Source: Stereum hirsutum FP-91666 SS1
Lineage: Eukaryota > Basidiomycota > Agaricomycetes > Russulales > Stereaceae
Reading direction: 5' to 3'
Length of the DNA stretch: 64,000 nucleotides
Assembly: GCF_000264905.1 (NCBI RefSeq)
Contig: NW_006763137.1
Span: 70,014 to 134,013 of the forward strand
Under the pieces are notes generated by a model that did no database searches, was not told the origin of the DNA, and saw only the letters and a program-made list of their open reading frames with translations. Position numbers and translations under genes: made by a program. Positions 46,301-57,359 of the stretch are shown here, piece after piece (position 1 is the first letter of the stretch; every line of letters starts with the position of its first letter).

Positions 46301-48673
46301 ATCTTCCAGGTTCGTCCATCACTCTCAATTTCATGCATAATGTCGTGATTGACATGAACATTGCCCTCCGTCTGCAGGTCAACATCGCGTTGTATTCAAT
46401 CCAGACGAGGATCTTCACGCTGTGCGTGCTCGAGCAGCCACAGAGAAAACTACGCTCACGGAGTACTTCCGTGCCAACGCCAATCCCACTGCTTATTTTC
46501 GACCGAACGAAAGGCAAAGGCAGGTCGCTGAGCAAGCTCGACAGTACACATACCAAGAATTCCCACAATACTTCACTTGGGACAATGGCAACAGCCGCTG
46601 GAAAGTGCGTCAAGCACAGTTCAGCATTGGGCGCATGTACTTTGTTTCCCCCACTGCCGGTGAGCAGTTCTACCTCAGAACATTGCTCACAGTTGTCCCA
46701 GGTGCGACATCCTTCGAGGATCTTCGCACTTATAATGGTCGTGTCGCATCTTCCTTCCGCGATGCATGTATTCAGCGTGGTCTGCTCGAAGATGATGGAG
46801 AATGGCGGCTATGCCTACAGGAAGCCTCTGAGATGCAAACAGGATCGCGTCTCCGGGATCTGTTTGCCACCATTCTTTACCATTGCTCTCCGACACACCC
46901 TGAGAAGTTATGGGATGACTTCCGCGTTCATATCTGCGATGATCTCCGGTACGCTTTGCGGACCTTGGGCATCGAGAACCCTACGCAGGAAGACATCTTC
47001 GATTACGGTCTATTTCTTCTCAACAAATCCCTTCGTCCATTCGCCTGCACGTTGTCCGACTTTCCCCCTATGCCTCTCCCTCGAATCGATTGGGACATCA
47101 TTCGCGGCAATCCCCTAATCATTGAGCATACCAATTTCGACCTTGACCGCGAGCGTGCGTTAGCTGAGCACCTTACTTCGCAGCTCAACGCTGAGCAGAA
47201 ATTGGTGTTTGACGACGTCATGTGTTCCATCGAGAATGCACAAGGACATCTGTTCTTCATCAATGGACCAGGCGGGACGGGGAAAACATTCATTTATCGT
47301 GCGCTTTGTCACTCTGTACGCTCCAGAGGATGGATCATCCTCTGTGTTGCGTCATCCGGCATAGCGGCTCTTCTCCTCCCAGGTGGCCGCACATCCCACT
47401 CCATGTTCCGGATCCCCATCGACAATCTTACGGACGGTTCATTCTGTAACGTCGACAAAAATAGCCGCCACGCTGAATTGTTTCGTCGTGTTCGAGCCAT
47501 CATTTGGGATGAGGCAATGATGCAGCACAGGTGAGTGCAAGATGCTCTAATCTACATCGCCGCTCAAGGCTCACATATTTTGCTCCCGCATTCAACAGGA
47601 ACTGTTTTGAAGCTGTCGATCGAACGTTCCGAGATGTATTAGACATTGAGGATAGACCATTCGGAGGGGTCACAGTTGTGTGTGGTGGTGATCCCCAACA
47701 GACTCTGCCGGTCGTACCTAAAGGTTCACGTGAGGACATTGTTTCAGCGTGTCTTCAGCATTCTTCCCTGTGGCGTCATTTCCGCGTGTACACGCTTCGA
47801 CGGAATATGCGTCTCGAAGGAACTGATGTCTCTGGTGAAGAACGTGAATTTGCACAGTGGCTCTTGGATGTCGGTCATGGGCGCAATATGGACCAAGACA
47901 CCGGCACCATCAACCTGCCCTCTCATTTGGTTTCCGAATCATCACAATCCCTCATCGACTTCGTCTACCCCGGAATGGCTCCAACCGAACCCGTTCCCCC
48001 ACCCGAATACTTCCAAGAACGTCTCATCCTTGCACCACGAAACAGCGAAGTCGAAGAACTCAACAAGTCTATTCTCGCACGCCTTCCGGGTGAAGCGAGA
48101 ACCTACTTCAGCATAGATCACGTCATCCAAGAGCCCGGTTCTGTTGACGATGACGCTGATGAGTGGCGCTATCCTCCCGAATTCTTACGCTCCCTCAATG
48201 CATCTGGTCTCTCGCTTGGAGAGCTCCATGTCAAGGATGGCTGTCCATTGATCCTCCTTCGCAACCTCTCTCCTGCCCGTGGAGTCTGTAATGGCACACG
48301 GGCCATTCTTCTCCGATCGACAAATCGTGTTCTTGAGGTCAAGATCCTCGGGGGCGATCATGACGGAGAAGTAGTACTCATCCCTCGCATTAAGCTCAGG
48401 CCTTCCAACACTCAGGCGGAGTTTGCCTTTGTTCTCGAGCGACTTCAATTTCCGGTTCGTCTTGCCTTTTCCATAACCGTCAATAAAGCTCAAGGTCAGT
48501 CCGTGAAGTATGTCGGATTAGATCTGCGTTCCTCCGTTTTCACACATGGTCAACTGTATGTGGCGCTATCGCGGGCCACGTCCAGTCAGCGTATCAAAGT
48601 GCTTCTTGACGAGAACGACCTTTCTGCCTTCCACACAACAAATATTGTTTACCCTGAAGTTCTTCTCGATTAA
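43343..48673 (+). CDS. RepHel: Helitron Rep endonuclease and PIF1-type helicase (1623 aa, 8 exons)
   Basis: Rolling-circle transposase of the Helitron. Exons 43343-43481, 43547-43657, 43722-43832, 43899-43961, 44020-44106, 44177-46309, 46378-47530 and 47599-48673 join without a stop. The N-terminal 170 residues are Arg-rich. ARQIAQRRRRERER in exon 2 and ARQIAQRQRRAREQR in exon 3 are a repeated unit. A Cys/His pair set (CVHCGALHW, FGTCCGHG) near residue 200 resembles the zinc-binding region of RepHel proteins. The Rep domain has HUH as PHMH (His671, His673) in EFQKRGLPHMHLLLFL, and the two catalytic Tyr in KYLHKYVLKG (Tyr802, Tyr806). The helicase has Walker A GPGGTGKT (about 1178-1185), Walker B IIWDEA, GGDPQQTLPV and the late motif FSITVNKAQGQS, ending near VALSRATSS. 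No key residue is missing. The start is the first ATG that keeps all phases, so an earlier exon is possible. Confidence 0.93.
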
Positions 48674-48743
48674 TATCATTTTTTTCGGTTTTCTCTAGAA
48701 CTATCTAAAGGATGTAGTTTTCTTTCCACAAATAATACAAATG

Positions 48744-49191
48744 TTAATGTCCACTCCATGCCCTCCTAGATCCTTGGGAAACCTGTGACTCCGATGGATT
48801 GGTGAATATCGGAAGATGCCTATGCAGCAATCCCCGTCGTTGGTACTCTATTGCGGATCCCTCAAGTCGTGTTCCATCTTGGGCAATGACTTGATTTTTG
48901 CCTCGCGACATTGATTTGGGCCGAAGGTGACCTGACCATGTCCATATTATGATAAGTTATCTGAATTGTTGGACATGTCAGATGATGGAGACTTACTATT
49001 GTATTCAGATTCTGCTTCGCTATCGTAGTCTTCCAGAGGAGGCATCGGCTCATGATTGACATCGACCGAGTGACTGCGATGATCTGATCCTGATTGATGA
49101 GTTTCAAGCATATTAAATGTGAAGAAACTAAAAACTCACCGTCAGTCTTGAGGTCGTCTTGCACAGGTATTGCGGAAGTCGAGTCAGACAT
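48744..49191 (-). CDS. Helitron-encoded small protein (110 aa, 3 exons)
   Basis: Lies inside the Helitron, downstream of RepHel and on the opposite strand. Exons 49191-49140, 49089-48997 and 48931-48744 join in phase with GT-AG introns. I recognise no family. The N-terminal half is acidic (MSDSTSAIPVQDDLKTD; LEDYDSEAESEYN). The C-terminal half is basic (RPKSMSRGKNQV; EYQRRGLLHRHL). The gene is divergent from the second accessory gene and shares a 306 bp promoter region with it. It could be a captured host gene or a Helitron accessory protein. The model rests only on splice phase and an open third exon of 62 codons, so I am moderately sure. Confidence 0.45.
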
Positions 49192-49497
49192 CTTTCAACT
49201 TAAGCACTGGTTGGTCGACGGCAGGGATGATACTGGGGAAAGTATTTCGACTTTGGTTCGGCTTGCACTACAGGAATTAATGCTGATTAAATTTCTTGCA
49301 TCTGGCGAATGCTCTTGAACATTCCAGAATCATGTAGTGCCGAGAATCCGTGCCAAGCGTCTCGCAGTACAATGAGTGGCATAGCCACTGATTCTCGAAG
49401 TTTCGTTTGTCTGACAGATCCTTTCTGGTAACTTCGACGACATTCCGTTGACTTCACTGTATCAACGTCTCCTCTGTGATCTGAGAATATAAATACA

Positions 49498-50688
49498 ATG
49501 AGCTCGATATCCTTGTGTCCAGATAATAGCCTCATGTCCTCCTCCTCTCATTCTTCAGCTTCGCCGCCTGCGGCATGTGCCCATCTCACGGGTATCATGT
49601 CTCTGGAGGAACCACGTAGTCTTCCGAATAAACCTCGCACTGTGCTCTTAAATGCTGGGATCTACGTTGGACCTGGAAACGATGATTTCTGCGTGGGTCT
49701 ACTCCGCTACTATAATGACCAGAACATCAACTTCAAGAAAGATGGTGATCTGTATTTCGTTACAGCCAAGGTTCGTCGAAATTCTGAATTGCCTGCGAGT
49801 GGTTGCGTATGGTACTGATGCCGATAATGTTTGGATTGCATTCAGGTTGTTAAAATGCGAGAAGATGTAGACATTCTCTCTCAGGATTTCGAACACAAAG
49901 ATTATGATGTGTCTGGAGATATCATTGAGGTACGTCCCCCGAACCAGATTTTTTTTAAGATAGCCTTACCTATGTGCACTATCATAGATCATCCCCATCG
50001 TGAATGTGAAGCGTAACGAGAAGGCTTACGGTCGCCGTCGATGCCTCTTGACCGCATCTGGTTCCGTATCGTCTGTAGAGAAAGACGCATTTTTGTTCCT
50101 CATGGAGGCACGTCAATGGACTAACCTTGACCATGACGGCGTGCTCCCAATTACTGCGAGGATCGCTGAGAAGTCAAAGTGGCCAAATCGAGCGAAAGCT
50201 CTGCCCAATATTTTCAGCATAGTCACGTTTACGGCGCCTTTGGTTGAAGTTGAACGAGACGAGGAAGATCAACCTACTCGATTTGTCGTGGACATAGACC
50301 GTCATCTAGACTTCCTCGGTGTCAATTCTTCCCTTGCAAGTAGTTCATCTTCCCCTGGTGTGTTTTTCCTTTTCTTTCGGATCGCTACTGTATGAGTTTA
50401 AACTGACGATCGTACTATCTTTCAGAACGTTCGCCTAAGACCCCGAAAGGACGGAGAATGTTGAGGTTCCATGTCGGCGGCACTGATGCTGCGTCGTCTC
50501 CGACTCCGAGTCCCCGAGCCCTAGAGAAGAGACGTGCGGAAGACAGTCCTGCGGACGATAAGGCGGTTTCGGATGCAGAATCTTCAGATGCAGTACTACC
50601 CCTTGCTCAGCGCAAGAAACCGAGGACGTCGCAGTCCCGTAACAGCACTGCCCATGAGGAACAGTCTTCGCCTTTGACGCAAACCTAA
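49498..50688 (+). CDS. Helitron-encoded accessory protein, candidate OB-fold/ssDNA-binding (329 aa, 4 exons)
   Basis: Exons 49498-49770, 49846-49929, 49988-50357 and 50426-50688 join in phase, ending 130 bp before the Helitron 3' terminus. After a Ser-rich start comes a beta-rich stretch (NAGIYVGPGNDDFCVGLLRY, DLYFVTAKVVKMREDVDIL, SGDIIEIIPIVNVKRNEKAY). Next is a mixed part with FSIVTFTAPLVEVERDEEDQ. The C terminus is low-complexity and basic with a nuclear-localisation-like RKKPRTSQSR. Some plant and animal Helitrons carry RPA-like ssDNA-binding genes, and the beta-rich middle could be an OB fold. That is inference from pattern and context, not a recognised motif. The alternative is a captured host gene of unknown function. 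Confidence 0.6.
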
Positions 50689-50790
50689 TGTAGTAGTTTC
50701 TACCTCGCGTTATAGTACATGCAAAATATATCTGAAATTCAAGTTGAGAAAACCTCGAACGTTTATATTTCCTGATGCAAGTGTGCTCGC

Positions 50791-50807
50791 CCCGTGCGTA
50801 GCACGGG
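50791..50807 (+). other. Helitron 1 3' subterminal hairpin
   Basis: CCCGTGC, GTA, GCACGGG: a seven-pair stem with a three-base loop, the Helitron transposition terminator signal. The identical hairpin recurs at 51556-51572 and 52178-52194 in the next two elements, each eight bases before CTAG begins. Confidence 0.9.
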
Positions 50808-50818
50808 CTGGCTGCTAG

Positions 50819-51583
50819 TCTACTATACTACAGCGCGGACACAAACGACAAAGACGCAATCCGATTGGCTGGGGCGCCTCGGCCGGGTCCGAACTTGCAC
50901 TGCCACGTACACGTGCACTTGTTCCGTCGCTCTCGAAAGTTCCCCGACGGTCATCATGTTCCGATACTTGTGCTCATCTCTCGGCTTCCAGACAAGTCTC
51001 AGAGCGAGTATGGGGTTCATTCATACTGCTGGATTGCAGTTCATTCAATACTGTCAGCTCCAGTACAACTTTTCGGGATGGTTGACGGTCTCAGACGTAA
51101 GCATCTCCTGAGGCAGAGGATATTGAAAGACCCGCGGTAATGCACAGACTGGTTGCTTCTACTGTACGACAGAGGCCATGGCGGCATGTCTGAGGCAAAA
51201 CTATACTTGGTACTGTCAGGCCAGGCGGGTTTCGAGGTGGTCATGAAGCGGGCGGGTGTCACCTCCACAGCTCTCCAAAGTTTAGGACATCGGATATCTA
51301 GCTGAAATCATCGCACTCGCAACGTCGTTCTGCAGCTTGTATGTAATAGCTTCGAGCTCGAGGTTCGTGCATAGGGAGGGTGTAATAACATCTTGCTTAC
51401 TCCCTCAGCTGGAACTGGGAGAAAGTAGAACTGGAGGGTCTTCTGGAGAACGAAGGGTCGAGGCGCGATAGCGCCTCGACCCGGAGTTCTAGGAAGAGCC
51501 TCAGTTTTTTTCCTCGTCAAGCTTTCAACTTTACTCAAGCGGTTCCTCTGCTAGCCCCGTGCGTAGCACGGGCTTGCTGCTAG
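50819..51583 (+). mobile_element. Non-autonomous Helitron 2 (765 bp)
   Basis: Starts TCTACTATACTACAGCGCGG directly after the CTAG of Helitron 1, shares about 50 bp at the 5' end with it, and ends in the same hairpin plus CTAG. There is no RepHel coding. The last 190 bp or so resembles the end of Helitron 3 and has an extra palindrome, GAGGCGCGATAGCGCCTC (about 51463-51481). Confidence 0.9.
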
Positions 51584-52205
51584 TCGATTATACTACAGTA
51601 CGCAGACAAACATAAAGACAAACCTGCTCGATAAATGATTGGCTAACCAAACCGGGCGGTTCCGAGGCAACTCATCAGCTGACTAAGGCTGTGGCCCAGC
51701 GCCACCACAAGGCTCTCGAAAGTTCGCTGCTGCAGAGCCGCTGCGCGAAGTTCTAAGTGCGGTCGACGTTGATACATAGGGCGGCAGCTCTTGAGGTGGA
51801 TTTTTCCTCTGTCAGAATGAGCCTTTTATACATTTGGCTCAATGCACTTCTCAACGTTGTAAGTTAAGATAGGGGATGCGCTGTGGAGGGCAAGTGGCGG
51901 GCCTTCGCACCACGGAGCTCTGCTAGCTCTGCATAGCAGTTGAAGTAAGTATTAGGACACCATTCATGTTGCGCTATTGTGGGTGTAAAATCCTGTCTCC
52001 GTGGGACTCTTATGCCAAACAGGACGCTTTGTCAGCCTGTGGGAATGTAACACCGGAGGGTCTTTTGGAGAACGGAGGGGCAAGGCGCGATAGCGCCTCG
52101 GCCCGGAGTTCGAGGAAGACCCTTCAGGTTTTTTCTCGTCAAGCTTTCTTTTCTACTCAAGCGGCTCCTCTGCTAGCCCCGTGCGTAGCACGGGCTGGCT
52201 GCTAG
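51584..52205 (+). mobile_element. Non-autonomous Helitron 3 (622 bp)
   Basis: Starts TCGATTATACTACAGTACGC directly after the CTAG of Helitron 2 and ends in hairpin plus CTAG, followed by a T (52206). With A at 42560 this gives the A/T host site for the whole chain. It contains the GCGCGATAGCGC palindrome near its 3' end, as Helitron 2 does. No coding capacity. Confidence 0.88.
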
Positions 52206-52626
52206 TAGTATACTTATAGAGTAACTTTCCTGGATCATATATGGAAGACCCGCGCTGTCACGACCGGCGATACGGGTGTAAGGCTACCCCACGGCTCAAG
52301 ACGAAAATAAGAGGGAGAGGGTCGGAAAAAGGGTAAGAGGAATAATGAGTATATTGGAAGGCCCAGGAATAGACGATCCAGAAAACTGGAGTCCCAATAC
52401 CACTAGTTCAGTAAGTAGAACGAAATGTAAAGTCGAATATTGGAAGGGTAGGTCAAAGGAGAAGACAAATAAAATGTACACTGAGGATGAGCGCTTGAAG
52501 AAACACTGAGAGACGCGTGTACTGTACTCGTAGCATGCAAAGGGAGGTAGCCAAAACGAATCGAGAAAACGAGACACAAAGAACGAGCTAAGGGATAGGA
52601 AGAATAGATGTAGAGGACAATGGGTA
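52206..52626. other. Interval between Helitron array and palindromic element
   Basis: No gene seen. Only short open frames. Confidence 0.5.
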
Positions 52627-54324
52627 CATGTTATGAACTTTCTGTAGTACTATAAAATATATTGGTACTCTTACCTACGAATTTATGAGCGAAATAAAAA
52701 CAAAAACACCCTCGCCACGAAGACTGCAGACGAGTCAAATCAGCGATGATTTGAATCGGCTACCGGTCCGACGTTCTTACTTACGCCACTTTGCCCGGGC
52801 CACAGCACTGATCTCTATCGAGATCATCTCCTCGTCGTTCCTTATTGTCCTCTTCGAGTGTTCTGTGGTTTTGTGCTGCTCAGTAATCCTCACATGATTA
52901 TTAATGCACTTGCTTACTGATCTGTTTCTTTATCCTTGCTTTTCCATTCGTTACTCTTGGATATTGCTTAGAAGGCTCTCAATTCTATTGGTTGGCTTTC
53001 TAAATCGCGCAATTATTCTCTCATTGCTCTTAGTAGTTCGAGTCATTCATGCTTAGGTAGTTTCATTAAGCCTGAATGTATAAAAACATGTAGCTACACT
53101 ACAATAAATCCCCAGACTTGTTCTGGTCTGTTTCCTCCCTTAGCCACCTCTTCAGCTTCGTCTCAACAAGTCAAGCGCGACCTAGAGAACCCTAATCGAG
53201 TCGTTGACAGTACAGAGACACGAACTTATACAATTATCCTCGGCCTCTCAGGCATAGATGAAACCAGGACACAACGTAGACGAACACTTCAAGCCAATAG
53301 CTAACCCTCCATAACGAATCATCGGCGTTTGAGCGACTAACGATCGTGCAACACGAGCTAGAGTCTCATCTGATGGCCCTGGCTCGAGTTGGGTGGAGAA
53401 CGTCCCGTCGTAAGTTAAGGAGTGGTCCAATCTCTGCGATTTTTGGATAGATCGAAAGCCAGTGATTGATAGTACAGCCTAGGATTTCATTTGGAGTCGA
53501 ACGTCCCAGTGTAGCGACTTGTAGCTTCGCCCGAAGGTGTGTGGAAATGTCGCGCGTCGGAGTTCGAACTGTTCTACAGGAACCGGTAGCTCGGTGCCGG
53601 CTTCCGTAGCGCGATCGGATGGCTTGCGTGGCTCAGATAAAATCGTAGAAACTCTCCGAAAATTATAGCAGTCTCCTTGGCATGTATTGGTCTATGCGGG
53701 TACTCATTCCTCCGTGTGTTGATAGGGAACATATCACAGGAGACATTTCGCGCGGTCTGAGACTTAAGAAGTTGGACGCGACGCGCGAGCCGGGTGAATC
53801 TCACGGACGCTCTGTGCGGGTTCGATGGGGTTGAGAGGACGAAATAAAATAGGATAAATGCCGGGGAAAATGTGAGTGTGTCATGGGACCCACGCGAAGG
53901 TTCGTAGGTGGTGGCGAGAGTAATGTGGTAGAGCTAATCGAGGGAAAATGAATTACATAAGGGAAAAAAGGCGTGTCATAGACAGCGGTCATGACACGCG
54001 CGGTCCGAGGTCACGGTCAAAATAACGCTTCACCATAAATGTAAACCCATTGAGCGCAACGTGCATCGATGGAGAGTCGTACAGTGAGAAATCACAGACC
54101 GCGGGGACGATGTTGGAACGAAGAATTCAGGACTGCACCAGCAGATCTACTGTCAACGACTCGATTAGGGTTCTCTAGGTCGCGCTTGACTGATGAGGAC
54201 GAAGCTGAGGAGGTGCGCAAGGGAGGAAACAGACCAGAACAAGTCTGGGTTTTATTCCAGTATATCTACGAGTTTTTATACATGTAGATACAGAATAAAA
54301 TAGTAATCATGAATGACCACGATT

Positions 54325-54480
54325 ATTATTGCGCTTTTCATATATAATGAGAATCCGCGCGCGACGAAAAAGAAAAGTTGGCGACCAGAGGTCACCTCTG
54401 GGGCTCGCTCGGAGCTCGTCGGACCGACCGGCAATGAACCGGAGAAGGTCGCGGGTTCAAGCCACAGGCAGACCAAGCCA
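54325..54480 (+). mobile_element. SINE-like element, copy 1
   Basis: Has a pol III B-box-like GGTTCAAGCC (54454-54463) and an A-box-like TGGCGACCAGAGG about 65 bp before it, and shares about 135 bp with an inverted copy 140 bp downstream. A tRNA-derived SINE is the best reading. I see no clear tail repeat. Confidence 0.45.
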
Positions 54481-54614
54481 GTGCAAAGTCATGACGGTGG
54501 ACTGTGCTCCATTTTAATGTCCTAGTAAATGTTTTATTACCTCTAGATAACTTTTCCAAATTACCAGGGCTTTCTGGCCAGTAAAGGAGACCTAGGGAAA
54601 ATGACCGGCACTGA

Positions 54615-54771
54615 GGCCGCATGAGTGCAACACGCTGGTTTGAACCCACGACCTCCTCGGGCTCTTTGCCGGTCGGTCCGATACGCTCCGAGCGAGCTCG
54701 TAGGCGACCTCTCGTCGCCACTTTTCTTTTTCGTCGCGCGCGGATTCTCATTATATATGAAAAGCGCAATA
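54615..54771 (-). mobile_element. SINE-like element, copy 2
   Basis: Inverted copy of the element at 54325, with a consensus B box GGTTCAAACC on the minus strand (54646-54637) and the same head GCGCTTTTCATATATAATGA. The two copies lie tail to tail and disrupt one arm of the surrounding palindrome, so they are younger than it. Confidence 0.45.
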
Positions 54772-55185
54772 AGTACAATGAGTCAATAATGTCGCCATAG
54801 AAAGAGCCAACGAATGAGAAAGAGAGATTTCTAAGCAACATCCAAGTGTAACAAATAGAAACCCAAGGATAAGAAAATGGCTCAGTAATCGAGTACATTG
54901 CTAATCATGTGAGCATTACAGAGCAGCACAAGAGCAAAGATCACTCGAAGAGGAAGAAAAGGTACAAGGAGGAGATGATCTCGATGGAGATCAGTACTGT
55001 GGCCCGAGCGAAGTGGCGTAAGTCAGAACGCCGGACCGGTAGCCGATTCAAACCATCGCTGATTTGACTCGGCCGCGGCATTTGTGGCAAGGGTGTTTTC
55101 TTTTTTCTTTTGACATGGACATGCAGGTAAGAATAGTAATATATTTATAGTAAATACAAAAAGTTCATAACATCTACCAAGCACA

Positions 55186-55853
55186 AATTAACGGGCTCAC
55201 GGGGCAAGTGGTGTCTAAGCCTGTCAAAACCTTTGACTTCTCGACGCTTGACAGGCTTGACACCAATCGACACGAGCCCCTTGCACTCTTACCCTCGATA
55301 GTTCCCTTCCTAGATGCTGCGTCCACTGCTACTACTGCTCATCTTCTCTGCTACTTCTATGTCCCATGACGCGCACGGGTGTGCATCTATTCGGTCTTGC
55401 TCCCTACTGTCTCTATTGCAGCGTCTTTATGAAGGCTTGGAGCAGAGTTAGGAACAACATGTGCTATCAGGTGCGTCTTCTCCGTACTGAGGTATTCTGG
55501 TCAATCTGCCATTACCGCCATCTTCCACTCCGTATCTACTTAGTCCGTAAAGAGCTCATCAGGGAAATCCGAGAAATCTGGTTTTAACAGGCGAAGCCGC
55601 TCATTGGCCGCCACAAAGAATTCGGTTTGGCAGCGATGAGCTCCGGGTGCCACACGAATTCCATGTTTTCATGCCGCTCGACATTGATGAACATTGAATC
55701 CTAGACTGAGTTTATATGGTCTCGACTGGCCATGCAATATCCATTATGATTTGAGAGATGTATGACACAGTTCAGTGCCGCTACATAGTGGAAACTAACC
55801 GGATACCATCTGGTTCTACTCGTCCCTTTGTCAGAAGTTTGTCCTTTTGAGAC
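55186..55853. other. Interval without a supportable gene
   Basis: Short open frames only. A 73-codon plus-strand frame at 55366-55587 has no support. Confidence 0.4.
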
Positions 55854-56024
55854 ACTGGATGACTTCCCGTGGACAAATGATAGATTTATTCGATGCAATC
55901 ACACGAAGATGAAGACGGCAGCCAACCATTGAGCTGCGATCTTCATTTCCGACTGTTGCCGAGCAGCGATCGTGTTGAATCAATCCCGAATAAATATAAT
56001 GTTTCTCTACGGGAAGTCGTCCAT
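55854..56024. mobile_element. MITE copy 1 (GGATGACTTCCCG family)
   Basis: Ends ACTGGATGACTTCCCGT and ACGGGAAGTCGTCCATT are inverted repeats. The interior shares CAACCATTGAGCTGCGATC (inverted-sense equivalents below) with the other two copies. No coding capacity. Confidence 0.75.
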
Positions 56025-56880
56025 TAAAACATCTGCCTCGCCATAAACACGTCTTCTTAAGCTCCCACTGTCGTATATTAATGCTTTGCGGAGAAACCCA
56101 CGCAAACTCCTATATTTAACGAGAGTTCTACTAGAAGAACGATAGAAGGCAATATCCGGAAATATCAGTCGAAGAACGAAGAGGCTATATTGCGTTATCT
56201 GTCACACCATCGACGAGGACAGCAGCAGCAAGACCACACGCCCCTAGCGTTCTTCTCACACTCTAAACTTGTCTAAGTGCCCTTTCCGCTTGATGTCCTT
56301 CGATCACGCTTGATTCCGTGGAGCCGGTAGGAAACAAAGCACCTTTCAGAGTCTTCTCCAGAGCTTTAGGAAGACTCGAAGCTTTCTCGAGCTCTGAGAC
56401 ATTTCTTACCGTGTTCAATTGGACTACCTAATTATTGACTATCATATGATATTCAGCCCTAATATTTGTGTCCTATAGTAATCTATTCCGAACATGATCG
56501 TGGAGCTACTGTCAGTACCTGAACAGCTTCCCCTGACGCACATCAACGACTCAAATAGAACACCAAATAAGGGGGTAGGTCGACAGCAGTAGACATCCGG
56601 TCCCACTAATGCAATTCGGATGGTCTGGGCTAAACCTTAGCCTCGCTGGTGGGCTCTGAAGCGATCATATTGCGGACTAGTACGTAGTTTTCATCATTGA
56701 GCAACCTTGCTGGCGCTGCTTCATAGTTTTGACTCCTCGTGCGCTTGTTGCACCTTGCATGGCCTCATAGCATCTTAGTCAGATATTCAGATGGAAGTTC
56801 TTTTGGGGGGGACCGGACGCTGTGCAAAATTAAAGGACAATACATCTGCCCAGCAATAGTGCTTTTAGTGGATAACCTGT
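56025..56880. other. Interval between MITE copies
   Basis: No gene seen. Confidence 0.45.
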
Positions 56881-57073
56881 CACTGGTCGACTTCCCGTAA
56901 AATATATATACATCGGGATTGGTTCAGCACGATCGCTGCTCGGCAAAAGTCGGAAATGAAGATCGCAGCTCAATGGTTGGCTGCAGTTGGCTGCCGTCTC
57001 CATCTCCGAGTGTTGCCGAGAGGTGATAACGTCGAATAAACATACCATTTTGTCCACGGGAAGTCATCCACTC
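56881..57073. mobile_element. MITE copy 2 (GGATGACTTCCCG family)
   Basis: Ends CACTGGTCGACTTCCCG and CGGGAAGTCATCCACT. It contains the family interior with GATCGCAGCTCAATGGTTGG and a short internal duplication (GTTGGCTGC twice). Confidence 0.75.
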
Positions 57074-57169
57074 TCATAAGGCTTCATGAAATATGAACGT
57101 AGGTGTGTGGCATCCCCGATATGCAATAGATGTGGATCAAGGAGTACATGTCTAATTTATTGTTCGTAT

Positions 57170-57359
57170 AGTGGATGACTTCCCGCGGAGAAAAGGATAT
57201 GTTGAGTCGACACGATCACCGTCGCTCGGCAAAGCTCAGAAATGACGATCGCAGCTCAATGGTTGGCTGCCATGTTCCTCTCCGAGCGTTAGTGAGCATC
57301 GATTGCGTTGAATCAGTGTCAAATAAACATATAATTTCCCTGCGGGAAGTTATCCAGTG
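57170..57359. mobile_element. MITE copy 3 (GGATGACTTCCCG family)
   Basis: Ends AGTGGATGACTTCCCGC and GCGGGAAGTTATCCAGT. Interior CGATCGCAGCTCAATGGTTG and TCGGCAAAG are shared with copy 2. Three diverged copies within 1.5 kb point to local transposition some time ago. Confidence 0.78.

Larger units (their letters stand above)
42561..50818 (+). mobile_element. Autonomous Helitron (8.26 kb)
   Basis: The 5' end is TCTACTATACTACAGCGCGG and the 3' end is CTAG (50815-50818). The 3' end is preceded by the hairpin CCCGTGCGTAGCACGGG (50791-50807), eight bases before CTAG begins. These are the usual Helitron ends (5' TC, 3' CTRR with a subterminal hairpin). The left host base is A. The right flank is the 5' end of the next Helitron. 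Inside are an intact multi-exon RepHel gene and two further spliced genes. All frames are open, so the element may still be active. Confidence 0.93.
52627..55185. mobile_element. Palindromic element with long inverted arms
   Basis: Left arm about 52627-53225 and right arm about 54140-55185, inverted, diverged roughly 15-20 percent by eye. Paired blocks include TGTTATGAACTTT, AGATCATCTC, GTAGCCGATTCAAA and ACTGTCAACGACTCGATTAGGGTTCTC. The right arm is interrupted by about 480 bp holding two SINE-like copies. The middle, about 915 bp, has no transposase. The class is uncertain: a non-autonomous DNA transposon or a plain inverted duplication. Confidence 0.65.

Noticed and set aside
53815..53835. 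GGTTCGAT motif considered as a tRNA T-arm
   Set aside because: No acceptor or anticodon stem could be built around it, and no A box lies at a suitable distance. I found no tRNA gene in the window.
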